A stretch of DNA of 64,000 nucleotides. Source: Prorocentrum cordatum. Lineage: Eukaryota; Sar; Dinophyceae; Prorocentrales; Prorocentraceae. Within the stretch, counting starts at the first letter, position 1, and every line of letters starts with the position of its first letter. The notes under the pieces are model-generated. The model saw only the letters and a program-made list of their open reading frames with translations. It made no database searches and had not been told where the DNA came from. Of this stretch, positions 51,024 to 60,850 are shown piece by piece. The position numbers and the translations under genes are program-made. The DNA lies in the NCBI GenBank assembly GCA_963575745.1, contig CAUYUJ010016360.1, forward strand, positions 903,486 to 967,485, in the 5' to 3' direction.

Positions 51024-51409
51024 GCCGCTCGACGCGGCGGCCCTGCAGGGCCGCCGCGTCGAGCGGCAGCCTGGCGCGGCTGAGCGCGGCGCAGGCGAAG
51101 TTCGCCTGCGCCGCGCTCTGCGCCGCCATCTCCAGCGGCATTGCCGCTGGCGCGGGCGGCGGGGGGGGCCCCGCGCGCCGCTCGGCAGCCAGAGCGGCCC
51201 ACCGCACGTAGCCGTCGTCCACAACCCAGAGGGTTGGGGGACGACGACGTGCGACGGGCCGATGGCTGCCGAGCCCGCCCCACCCCTCGGGGATGTCGAG
51301 GAGGATCCCCGACATCCCCGAGGGGTCCTCCGAGAGGAGACTGCCCCATGGCTCGGGGTCGCCATCGAAAAACATGTCTTGATATGTTTTTCGATGGCGA
51401 TCCCGAGCC
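51024..51409. repeat. Chain of six consecutive hairpins
   Basis: Six separate inverted repeats follow one another. They are a perfect 44-base palindrome centred on CCCTGCAGGG (51024-51067); an 18-base stem around one G (51082-51118); a 9-base stem (51132-51150); a long imperfect stem, GCTCGGCAGCCA pairing with TGGCTGCCGAGC (51180-51274); a perfect 17-base stem with an 11-base loop (51282-51326; ACCCCTCGGGGATGTCG); and a 26-base stem with one mismatch and an 8-base loop (51350-51409; CATCGAAAAACAT). Frames through the block mirror each other on the two strands, so they are not evidence of genes. Confidence 0.9.
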
Positions 51410-51477
51410 GCGAAGCAAAGGGAAAAGGGAGGGCGCGCTCCCCGCGCGGCCTGTAAGCCGCACGCGCGCGGGCGGCG

Positions 51478-51850
51478 TCTCCTCCTCCCCCCTCCTTCTA
51501 TCCTCCTCCTCCTCCTCCTCCTCCCTCTCCTCCTCCTCCTCCTCCTCCTCCTCCTCCTCCTCCTCCTCCTCCTCCTCCTCCTCCTCCTCTCCGCCTCCTC
51601 CTCTCGCCCTCCTCCTCTCGTCATCATCATATACTCCTCCCTCGTCCTCCTCCTCCTCATCCTCCTCCTCGTCCTCCTAACCCTCCGCTCCTCCATCGTC
51701 CTCCTCCTCCCCCCATCCCCTCCTCATCCTCCTCCTCCTCCTCCTCCTCCTCCTCCTCTAGCTCCTCTCTCTCTCCTCCTCCTCCTCCTCCTCCTCCTCC
51801 TCCTCCTCCTCCTCCTCCTCCTCCCCCTCCTCCTCCTCCTCCTCTCCTCC

Positions 51851-51885
<35 letters not shown>

Positions 51886-52060
51886 TCCCCCCCCCCCCCC
51901 CTCCTCCCCCATCCTCCTCTCGCTCTGAGCTATATCGTCGTTTTCCTCCTCCTCATGCTCCTCCTCCTCCTCCTCCCTCCTCCTCCTCCTCCTCCTCCTC
52001 CCCCTCCTCCTCCTCCTCCTCCTCCTCCTCCCTCCTCCCCCTCCCCCCCTCGTCAGAGGG
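51478..52060. repeat. (CTC)n microsatellite block
   Basis: Nearly continuous CTC/TCC with C runs (51877-51902) and brief interruptions such as CTCTGAGCTATATCGTCG. All long frames are artefacts. Confidence 0.95.
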
Positions 52061-52252
52061 AGGGGGGGGAGAGGAGAAGGGGGAGGGGGAGCAAGATGAA
52101 GGAGGAGGAGCAGCAGTAGGAGCAGGAGGAGGAGGGGGAGAAGGGGGAGGATGCGGGGAAGGAGGAGTTTGAACGACCGCACCACTGATCAACGACATTA
52201 GCGCTGCAGCGCAAGAGGAGGAGGAGGAACGAGGCGGAGGAGAGGAATCGGC

Positions 52253-52430
52253 GACCATGCACTGTTCAGGTGCTGCAGCACCGAAGTGTCAATGAAAAAG
52301 GTGCGCTATGCAGAAGGAATCCACGTTTTCAAGGCGGAGAAGAGGAGTCGTCGACCATGCAACGTTCAGGTGCTGCAGCACCGAAGCATTTAGCAATGTA
52401 AAAAAGTGCGCTGCAGCGCCAGTAAGGAAT
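52253..52430. repeat. 100-bp tandem duplication with TGCTGCAGCA
   Basis: GACCATGCA...GTTCAGG TGCTGCAGCA CCGAAG occurs at 52253-52286 and again exactly 100 bases later. Each copy is followed by AATGTAAAAAA/AATGAAAAAG and GGAATCCACGTTTT. It lies just downstream of the stop of the minus-strand gene at 52438. Confidence 0.75.
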
Positions 52431-52437
52431 CCACGTT

Positions 52438-54324
52438 TTAGGCTAAAGCGCACCACCGCGGCTGCGACCATATCGGGCGCGCCACTCGGATGCCGCCGCC
52501 CTCGCGCGGCGCCCACGCGAGCGAGCACACGATGCTCGCCGTGTGCGCCCAAAAGGCGTCGGCATCGCCGCCAAGCACGTGCGCGGAGGCGCGCGGGTGC
52601 AGCTTCTCCTTGAAGAAGTAGGGCAGGACCAAGCTCAAGCCATAGTAGTGGCCGTTCTTGGTGAAGGAGAGGTGTTTCAACACCTCGGCCGCAATGTGTT
52701 CCCCTCCTCCGTCCTCCAACAGCACGACGTCGCCGTATTTGACGTCGTGGTAGCGGCACCGCGCTGCAGCGGACGTAACAAAGTCCGCAGGCCCGAACTG
52801 CTGCAGCAGTTCGCGCGAGATGGCCTTGGACGGCCTGGTGGCGTTAACCAGGCAGTTAACCTTAAAGGTGTCGCCATCCATGAGCTGCCACAGGTGCCGC
52901 TCGGTGACGCTCTTCAGGACATTGGCGTCCCAGCCGCTGGAGGCTGCAGCCCCCACCTGAAGAGCGTTCGCAAAGCGCTTGCTGGTCTTGTGCTTGCGCT
53001 CCAAAACCCAGCACGACGGCAGCGCCACATGGCCCCAACGCCTCACGTAGTTGGCGAAGTGGTGCAGGTAATGGAACTTCTGCGCCATCGTTTCCTTGCC
53101 AAAGACGCTGCTGTATGACAGCAAAAACATGTTAACCGCAGCCTGCAGCTTATCCGCGTCTGCCTGACGCCTGGATACTCGTAGGATTTCTTCCACAACG
53201 ATCGTGTGCGCCTCGAACACTGCGCAAGCAGATCGGACTGCAGGCGCTGCAGCGTCGCTAGCCACCTCCCTGAAGAAACACGTCAATCCGCCCGCGCGAA
53301 CGCATGTCCGAACAAGAGGGGTGCAGTACATATCCTACAGAAATTCACGTGCGCTGCAGCGCATGTATTATTGGTCTGGCGGGGGCGCGAAGCATGCAAT
53401 GATACTTGCATGGTTGTGAGCCCCTCGCTGGCGGTACACTTGAAATGCTTGCTGTCAACGTGGGACCTCGCGCGCTTCTCGCCGAAGATCGCGCACGTGT
53501 CGGGGGAGATGGAGTGGCGCCCTGGAAACGACCAGTCCTGGAAATATGCGTCTGCGCGCGCCCAGTAACCCTTCAACCTTCGAAACATTTGGAACACCAG
53601 AATGTTATATGTACCGTTGACGAAAATACAATGCATCCAATCAAACATGACTGTCTCGAGCGGCTTGAGTTTCCGAACCCGCTCAGGCAAATGGGGGTCC
53701 CAGTTCCAGCCAAGTCGGCGCTCCAACTCCTGGAACTCGCCCTTGTTCATGATGTTGACCCCTTCGATCAATCTGTTGCAGATGGCATCGAGCAACGGCG
53801 CCGTCATCGGCTGCAGCCGCGACGCATCTGGTTCCGAGTGGTGAACAGCGACACCCGTCGCATCAGAAGCAACTATATCCCGAACTTCGCCCTTCAAGAA
53901 CACGTTGCGGCACATAAAACATGGTTTGATTCCTGACGAACCTTTCATTCCGATCAAGCGGTGTATTGCATCCTCGTCCGCGATCCGACAGAGCCGCTGC
54001 AGCGACGCAAGAAGGCGTAATGGATATATACATGTGCACATGTATGCTAACTAATCTTGGGTGCTATGCGGCGACCGCTGCAGCGGCTGAATGTAAATTC
54101 CGAGGTCCATCTGGATGAGCTCCGTCGCGCCGTCGGGGCGCAGCCGCAAGCTGATGCCTGCGCTGAAGTTGTGCCCCTGATCAGGCCAGAACTGCGCGAG
54201 GATTGCGTCCAGTAGCATCGTCAGTCCGCGCGGCTGGATGTCGTTCGCGGTCTTGGCCCGCCTCGTCGCGAGCTGGAACCACGCATCCTGCGAACAAATC
54301 GCGGCACAACTGGCGCTGCAGCGC

Positions 54325-54382
<58 letters not shown>

Positions 54383-54903
54383 CTCTCTCTCTACCCCCCT
54401 CCCCCCCCCGCATATATCGTTGCTGCAGCAACGCTATCGCGAAAGTCCTCCGACGAAAGCGCCTGCGGGCCGAATTCCGCGATCGTCCAGTAGATGCCCC
54501 ACGACTTGCGGTTCTGCACGTGCGCCAGCGCGTTGCCAGCGCCCATTTCATCGCCGTAAATGATGATGTGCCACGGGCGTGGCAGCTCCAGCGCCCGCTG
54601 CCACAGAGGCTGCATCGCGGGGGGGGCGCTGCAATACCACAGCATTGCTGCTGGACTGCAGATCTCCACCGTGTGCTGCCCGACTACCATGTTCTGGTGG
54701 AGCTTGCCGTACGGCGTGTTCTCACCGACCATGAGCTCCCGAGCGTCTCTGATATCCTGGCGTCGGGATCCCAATTCGGGGGTTCCGTCTCGCTTAACGG
54801 ACGCCAGGAATTGCGCCATCGCATTACAATGCATGAATGGCAGTTCCGCGCGAAGGCGGGACAGCCGCCGCAGCTTCGCTGGGCGGTCGTCCTCTGCCGC
54901 CAT
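52438..54903 (-). CDS. Transposase-like (Tnp2-like) protein, four exons, apparently intact
   Basis: ATG at 54903 (MAAEDDRPAKLRR). Exon 1 to 54433 holds ARELMVGENTPYGKLHQNMV and IIIYGDEMGAGNALAHVQN. A GT-AG intron (54432-54288) joins it in phase to exon 2 (DAWFQLATRRAKT, FWPDQGHNFSAGISLRL). A short intron near 54080-54000 with CGCTGCAGCGG at both ends leads to exon 3 (ADEDAIHRLIGMKGSSGIKP, then CFMCRNVF, and FDWMHCIFVNGTYNILVF). The last intron (about 53409-53270; exact ends unclear) leads to exon 4 (KFHYLHHFANYVRRWGHVAL, WVLERKHKTSKRFAN) and stop TAG at 52438-52440. The order of motifs matches the expanded dinoflagellate transposase-like families related to plant Tnp2. No inverted terminal repeats were found, so it may be a domesticated or host gene. 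Every intron holds a CTGCAG palindrome. Confidence 0.65.
54288..54432 (-). other. GT-AG intron with palindrome at its 5' splice site
   Basis: On the minus strand the donor is GATAGC|GTTGCTGCAGCAACG and the acceptor TTTGTTCGCAG|GATGCG. Both exons join in phase 0 (RDS+DAWF). The donor lies inside the palindrome CGTTGCTGCAGCAACG (54418-54433), and GCGCTGCAGCGC stands 24 bases before the acceptor. In between is a (GA)n tract. Confidence 0.65.
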
Positions 54904-55119
54904 CGCGCGCGTTCCCGAGGCAAGCTCGCCTCCGTCGCTGCGCGCGCGCGGAGGGGCCCCTCCGCTATGGGCCACGGCGACTACGGATGGAAATGAGGCT
55001 GCACCGCGTGGAGAGCAACCAAATGCGCGCTGCAGCGCTAACTGCCAAGCAACAGTCTGGGAGCACATGGCGCTACAGCGCCGCTAACGTTCAATGATGA
55101 CAATCTGACGCGCTGCAGC

Positions 55120-55440
55120 GCGAACGTCCTCCTCCTCCTCCATCCTGCTCGCCATCCCCCTCGTCCTCCTCCTCTTCCTCCCCCTCCTATACCTCCTCCT
55201 CCTCCTCTTCCTCCTCCTCCTCCTCCTCCTCCGCCTCATGCGCCCCCTCATCCTCCCCATCCTCCTCCTCAACCTACCCATCCTCCTCATCATCCGTCTC
55301 CCGTCCCTTCATCCCCCCCGTCACCATCACCTTCATCGTCAACAGCATCAATATCACTCGCCCTCATCATCCGCCACATCACCATCCAACGAGAAACTGC
55401 AAGCGAAACTGCGCTGCAGCGCAACACATTAACACATCAT
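55120..55440. other. Intergenic TCC-rich stretch
   Basis: (TCC)n-like pyrimidine sequence with CATCATC words between the transposase-like gene and the small coiled-coil gene. It is bordered by GCGCTGCAGCGC at 55110 and 55411. No gene. Confidence 0.6.
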
Positions 55441-55584
55441 GATCCGCGCGCAAACTTTCAACCGTGGTCCACGGAGAAGCGCTGCAGCGCAACTCAAACA
55501 ACACGCTCAACCACGTTCCCTCCAGCCTTTACCAATCAATCGAACCAGCATGCTTCAGCAGGCGGTCGCCGAGGCCGACCTCAC

Positions 55585-56015
55585 TCAGGTCACCTTCATC
55601 TTCTTGGCGTTCCGCAGCGAGGTCAACGCCTCGTTGAGTTTCTGGTTGGCCACGTCCGAAGCGGCGATGTCCATCTGACCCCGACCCTGCTACTCATACT
55701 CCTCATCCTCCCACATCATCGCCTTCCACCTCCTCCTGATCATCCCCCCTGTCGTCCTTCTCCCCCGCTGCAGCGGGGGAGTAGCCTGCCACACTCATGA
55801 ACCCCACCGTCCTCCTTCTCATCCGCCTCCTCATCCACCTGCAGCTCCGCGGTGCGGATCTGCACCTGCTTCTCCGCTTTCCTGGCGTTCTTCCGCGCCT
55901 CCTTCACCTCTGCTGTAGCAGTCGCCGTCGCTCTCGCGCGGGCCTCGCGCAACTCGTCGCGACGGTCGGCGCGCGCTTGCGCTTCGAACGGCTTGTCGCA
56001 GCGGCGCGCCGCCAT
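55585..56015 (-). CDS. Small charged coiled-coil protein, two exons, 100 aa
   Basis: Exon 1 runs from ATG at 56015 to 55803 (71 codons; MAARRCDKPFEAQARADRRD ... EADEKEDGG). A 128-base GT-AG intron (55802-55675; GGG|GTTCATGAG ... GGGTCAG|ATG) follows. Exon 2 (55674-55585) reads MDIAASDVANQKLNEALTSL, RNAKKMKVT, stop. Phases agree. The protein is almost entirely Arg/Glu/Ala/Lys helix, probably a coiled coil. The intron contains the 20-base palindrome TCCCCCGCTGCAGCGGGGGA. No family recognised. Some of exon 1 could be longer at its 5' end. Confidence 0.5.
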
Positions 56016-56159
56016 TGCGAGCCCAGTGAGGAGGCGGAGGAGGTCCGTTGCCAGCACCCGCTGCAGCGAACGATGGCGACTGCGACGCGCGAGCCAAGTG
56101 AGGAGGAGGAGGAGGAGGGGGAGGGGGGCATGCCATCGGCAACGCGCAACATGAGCGAA

Positions 56160-56640
56160 TCACAGCGCTGCAGCGCGTGACTTGGCAACAACCATGCGGG
56201 AGACAACGCTCGACATCACGAATGATGGCGCTGCAGCGCGTATCGACGAGGAACGACTGGCACTCAAGACGAGCACGTCACGCAATACATGGACACCGCG
56301 GCTGCAACTGCACACTCACAAACGCGCCAACGCTACAACGGCACCACAAGTCTGACAGGCGCTGCAGCGCTGCATCGGAACACAACAGCGCGCAATATCT
56401 ACGCCACCATCCAGGAAAGCGAGCGCTGCAGCGCTGCATCGTGATCATGATGGCGATGTAAACGTTGACCACAAAGGCGCCAGCGCTGCAGCGCCCGCAT
56501 CCAAGAGAACCCGTCAACATATTTGACTTTCATCCTCCTCGTCGTCCGTGCGAGCCGCGCGACCGCCAGGCAAGACCATCGCCACTACCGTTCATATCAT
56601 CGGCCAGCGTTCCATCCAACCTCGCACTAATCCCCACCAT
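56160..56640. other. Intergenic stretch with five spaced GCGCTGCAGCGC copies
   Basis: Between the coiled-coil gene and the next upstream gene, copies of the palindrome stand at 56165, 56228, 56359, 56423 and 56483, spaced 63, 131, 64 and 60 bases, roughly one or two turns of a ~63-base module. The intervening sequence is A/C-rich and not repeated. No gene. Confidence 0.6.
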
Positions 56641-56755
56641 CCTCCCCATTCCTTCTCCTCCACATGCTCATCCTCCTCATCATCCTACCCGTCCTCCTCC
56701 TCGCCCTCATAATCCTCATCCTCGCCTCCATATGCCGACAGTGCCCGTTGCGCGC

Positions 56756-58616
56756 TCACGGCTTGCCGCGACGGCCAGTGAAGTTCGGGTCGCGGCACGT
56801 GCCGCAGCCATTCGGCAGGTAGCGGCATTTGCTGCACCCGAGTGCCATTTGGCCCCGTTTGGCTGCCGCCTTGCCCTTGGGCTTGGCCTTGGCTTGGCTT
56901 TGGCCTTCCCTTTGCCCTTGGCCTTCGGTTTGGCCGTGCCCTTGGCCGCCGTCTTGCCCTTGCCAGCGCCTGTCTTGCTCTTGCCCTTGATCGCGCTCTT
57001 GCCCTTGCCCTTCTTGCCCTTGCCCTTGCCCTTGCCCTTGCGAGGCAGCTCGCCTTTCGCGCTGCCCGCAGCCAAGGTCTCGATCGCCTGCAGCACAGCA
57101 TCCTCGTCTCCGTCTGCTGCTGCAGCAGCATCTTCGTTTGGCGGCGTTGGCGCTGCTGCAGCAGCATCTGGCGCCGCCGCTGACAATGCTGGCCCAGCTG
57201 GCGAATCACCAATCGCGGGGGGACTCGCGGGGGGGCTCGCCGTGGGCGCCGCAGGGCGGCGCGGGAAGAGCTGCAGCTGCAGCTCGTTGGGCGGCGATGG
57301 CGGTGGCGCAAACGCTGCCAGCATTTGCTGCATCACGGCCATCGCGTCCATGGGTTGCATTGGCGCTGCAGGCGGCACGGAGGGTGACCCCGATGGTGTC
57401 CATGGCACAATGGCAGTGCTCGGCTGATGCGGTGGGGCGGCAGCCCGCAAGCCCTTGTTGGTCAGCCTGAGAGGCACGCGAGCCTTGATGGCGTTGAGAC
57501 CCGCAGGCCGCTTCAGCGGCGCACGCGTAGCATGAAACCTATCATGCTCTATGCGAGGTGGACCTAAAGGACCGAGCTCACCGAAGCACCCAAGACATCC
57601 AGAACAATCAGCGCTGCAGCGCATGACGGGGTGGCAGCAGCCTCGTAGATGCGATGCCACGTTGGCGAGGTCGCGCGTCACATCGATCGGCGGGTCCGCA
57701 TCGGTGTACGCCGCGTCGAAGATGTGCTGAGGGAGCTGCCGAGGATCTGCTGGGAAATTCCAAGTCACTGTCGCCGCTTGCCCCGTCGCGCCCCTGCGGC
57801 TCGCCAAGAACTGACCCTGTAAAGGGCGACTCGTCGGGAAACCCTAACGCTGACGCGCCGCATCGCATTGGCTGCAGTCAGTGCGATATGATGCGTCTGC
57901 GTTAGGCGTTCCCGCCGAATCCCACACCTTCATCTCCGTCACGATCCCGTAGAGCTGCCCAGGGTTTGCGTCTGGAAGATGGGCGCATGCCATCAACGCC
58001 GCCAACTCTTTCAGCGTGTTCTCGCTCGGAACCGTCAAGCCGATGGCACCGCAACGTTTGATCAACGCGCGCACCTTCGCGACGATGCTCTGGCTGGGGT
58101 CGCGAAATAAACCCCAGTCCTGCATGGTAAAGCCCACCAGCCTACGAATCGACGCAGGCATGCTGCAGCATGCTAACATAAGTACATTTGAAAAATGAAC
58201 ATGGTAACATACATAAAGTACAGAACAAACAATTAAACCATACATGTGAATAACACTTCGGCGGTCCGATGTGCAAAGCACGATGGATAGCACCGCCCTG
58301 ACGCGAGCGTCTGCACGCGCATCTGGAGCGCGGGCGTCGCCGTGCCCACGCGCGCGGCCAGCACGGCGCTGAGGCGCGCCTTATGGCTGTCCGCGAAGCC
58401 CGACGCGGTGATTCGATTCTGCAGGGTAGCTGCTTGGGCAGCCCCGATCGTCCCCAAGTTGTGAAGCTGCAGCTGCACGCTCATGGACAAGGCGGACTGG
58501 CTCTGCGCCATCGCGTCGGCGGCGATGACGCCGATCTGCGATGCGAAGAAGGCGTCGCAGCTGTCCAGGTTATCCAGGATGTGGTTGATGGGTGTGGCCG
58601 CAGCCGCGGCAGACAT
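56756..58616 (-). CDS. KGKGK-rich protein with C-terminal Cys knuckle, three exons
   Basis: Exon 1 runs from ATG 58616 to 58294 (MSAAAAATPINHILDNLDSC). The intron 58293-58163 (CG|GTGCTATCC ... CATGCTGCAG|C) rejoins in phase as GRMPASIRRLVGF. Exon 2 ends at 57928 (GIVTEMK). The intron 57927-57817 (AAG|GTGTGG ... TTTACAG|GGTCAG) rejoins as GQFLASRRGATG. Exon 3 has FPADPRQLPQHIFDAAYTDA, Pro/Ala-rich linkers, and a KGKGKGKGKKGKGK basic run. Near 56900-56930 the sense must move by one base to give KRGQMALGCSKCRYLPNGCG then TCRD and a stop at 56756-56758. Without that shift the frame runs to 56716. The Cys motif is common in dinoflagellate basic proteins. Function unknown; nucleic-acid binding is plausible. 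Confidence 0.6.
57843..57906. repeat. Hairpin filling an intron of the KGKGK gene
   Basis: Left arm CCTAACGCTGACGC...ATCGCA pairs with right arm TGCGAT...GCGTCTGCGTTAGG (25-base arms, five mismatches) around TTGGCTGCAGTCAG. It lies wholly inside the 111-base intron 57927-57817, so the intron is mostly one inverted repeat with CTGCAG in its loop. Confidence 0.75.
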
Positions 58617-58929
58617 GATGCCCTCCGCGAGGGCGAGGGGGTGCGCGGACGCTCCGAGGGGAAGCGCGAGGGAGGGCCTCCCACACTGCGAGAGCTGAAG
58701 CACTCGGCTGCTGAGGTGGAAGAGAGGCCACAACAGTACAGATGCGCTGCAGCGCAACGATCGCATGCAATTAAGGAACACACGTGAGCGCTGCAGCGCT
58801 CAGCAGAAATCATCGTCACAAAGTAACATGAAGCGCTGCAGCGCTATGCATGCGCACCATGATGGAACGCATGGTAGTGGGCAATAGGGAGAGAGATATA
58901 GAGTGATGGAAAGGAGAGGAGGGAGATAA

Positions 58930-59335
58930 TGAGGGACACGGGGGGGGGGGGGGGCGGGGGGAGATGCGAGGAGACACGGGAGGGAAGGACACGAGCGCGG
59001 GCGGGCGGGCGGGCAGGACACGGGGGGGATGCATGATCATTTGAGGAACACGGAAGGGACGGTGCGAAAGACACGGAGGGGTGGGAGGGACATGGGAGAA
59101 ACACGGGGGGGGGCACGGAAGAGACACGGGAGGGACACGGGAGTTCGGGGGCGAGCGGGCGGACGGACGCGGAAGCGGTGCGGAGGGACACGGGCGGGAG
59201 CGCACGGAAAGCATGTGGAGACACGGAAGGGGCACGGGAGAGACGAGGGAGAGACACGGGAGACGGATAGGTACACACGGGAGCTCGGGAGCGGGCGGGC
59301 GGGCAGACACAGGAGGGACACGGAAGGTGTCCGAG
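58930..59335. repeat. GGGACACGGGA-type degenerate minisatellite
   Basis: Irregular repeats of GACACGGGAGGGACACGGG and AGACACGGAAGG, plus CGGGCGGGCGGGC words. The three plus-strand and three minus-strand open frames are all driven by this repeat. Confidence 0.75.
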
Positions 59336-59434
59336 GAGGGCGCGGGGCGGATTCAGGAGATGCGCGAAGTGTGATCAGGAGCAAATACCGAAGCGATCTG
59401 GGAGCCTCGAAGGCAGCTGGGACATCGACAGAGG

Positions 59435-59577
59435 CGTGTCTGTTCAATAGAGGGGGCTATTGAACAGACACGGGCGTGGCTGTTCAATAGAGGGGGCTAT
59501 TGAACATGGCATGTTCAATAGAGGGGGCTATTGAACAGACACGGGCGTGGCTGTTCAATAGAGGGGGCTATTGAACA
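59435..59577. repeat. Four near-identical hairpins in tandem
   Basis: Arms TGTTCAATAG and CTATTGAACA surround the loop AGGGGG at 59441-59466, 59481-59506, 59512-59537 and 59552-59577. The first extends to 16-base arms (CGTGTCTGTTCAATAG). Spacers are GACACGGGCGTGGC, TGGCA and GACACGGGCGTGGC. Arms and loop are the same in all four copies. No coding frame. Confidence 0.9.
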
Positions 59578-59589
59578 GACACGCCGCTG

Positions 59590-60630
59590 TCAGACAGCAT
59601 CACCTCTGCAGAGGGACACCGACGCTCTCAGATCGCTTCACCCGAAGCTCCCGTTCGACCTCAGATCAGCCATCCTGATGCCAACATCCAGCACTCCAGC
59701 CCACCCCAACGCCCACCCACGCAGTCCCAGAACACTGTCCACACTGCTGATTTCGAGGTGGGAGTGAAACTAAGAGAGGCGCGAAGTACATCACGCGGCG
59801 CTGCTGCAGCAGCGTCGCGACGAGGTTGACGATGCCGACACCGCTGTCAACTGCAAAGATTTACGCTCACGGCTCTGCTGCAGCAGCGTCGCGATGGCTC
59901 GAGACTGCTGAGGACAAGGCTGATGGGAGCTGGTGAGGCTGCCAGGAGGCCATGGGGGGAGCTACTCGGCGGCGCAACGAACTGTGCTGAAGGGGAGCAG
60001 GGAGAGTGGCGAAGGGCGATGCGATGCGAGACTGTTTGCCATCTGAAGTGCCCCAGGACCCCCCCAAGTGCCCCCAAACTTTCCTGGCCAATCCAAGGCC
60101 GACCCCTGGCACATCAGTCCATGCAAAAAAAATGTCAGTGGATCAGGATGTGAACGTCGACGATGGCAGATAGATGTGATGAGGATATCGGAGCGCCTTT
60201 CTGGGCGACAGCGCGGGCGCACCACGCGATCTGGCGCACGAAATATAACCTGGCCTAAAACACATGCATGCGTCGGCAGGCTATGCTCGCGAACTGATCC
60301 AATCCACCCCCCCATTGCTCCCATTGATCTTACATGTTGGGTTGCTACAGCATGTATCCTATCACTATGCGTTCGTTGTCCCCCTCGCTCACGGGAGAGT
60401 GGATACCCGCTGCAGCGGGCATCCTGTCTACCGTCTCTCTCCAATGTGCCTTCACTCCACCCCCACGCTGCGTCTCCATCGTCCCCCTCGCATTCCCTAT
60501 GTATATTACGTCTCCCCCCTGTCTACCTCTACTATAGTCCACCCTCTCCCCCTGTCTACCTCTACCTCTACTATAGTCCACCCTCTCCGTCGCCCATACA
60601 GTTGGATGCTCCGCGGCGGCCCGGCCTGCC
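59590..60630. other. Intergenic region, no gene seen
   Basis: CTGCTGCAGCAGCGTCGCGA is repeated at 59803-59822 and 59874-59893. CCCGCTGCAGCGGG lies at 60405-60418. At 60515-60590 there are two copies of CTACTATAGTCCACCCTCTC. Otherwise unique; frames are short. Confidence 0.55.
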
Positions 60631-60639
60631 GCGGCTCTC

Positions 60640-60850
60640 ATGTTGGCGCCTGCGCGGCGCCTCCCTCAGGCGCCTGCAGCGCCTCTCCTCAGCGCCTGCA
60701 GCGCCTGCGCGCAGCCCTCGGCGCCTGCAGCGCCTGCGCGCAGCCCTCGGCGCCTGCAGCGCCTCCTCAGGCGCCTGCGCGCCCTCCTCGGCGCCTGCGC
60801 CTCCTCAGGCGCCCCACGGCGCCTGCAGCGCCTCCTCGGCGGCCTCCTCG
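60640..60850. repeat. GGCGCCTGCAGCGCC repeat at the 3' end of the 61437 gene
   Basis: Repeats of GCGCCTGCAGCGCCTGCGCG and GCAGCCCTCGGCGCC (30-base period in part) form a G/C-rich, partly self-complementary block. It covers the last few codons of the minus-strand gene ending at 60805. Confidence 0.7.

Noticed and set aside
50797-51696. Minus- and plus-strand frames with MFFDGDPEP
   Set aside because: The same peptide-like words appear on both strands because the DNA is a chain of inverted repeats; this is not evidence of a protein.
59029-59463. 144-codon Arg/Gly/Thr-rich frame
   Set aside because: Driven by the GGGACACGGGA minisatellite; three frames are open on each strand.
59435-59577. CRISPR-like array
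   Set aside because: Repeats are 26-base hairpins with only three spacers of 5-14 bases and no spacer diversity; the genome is eukaryotic and there is no cas gene.
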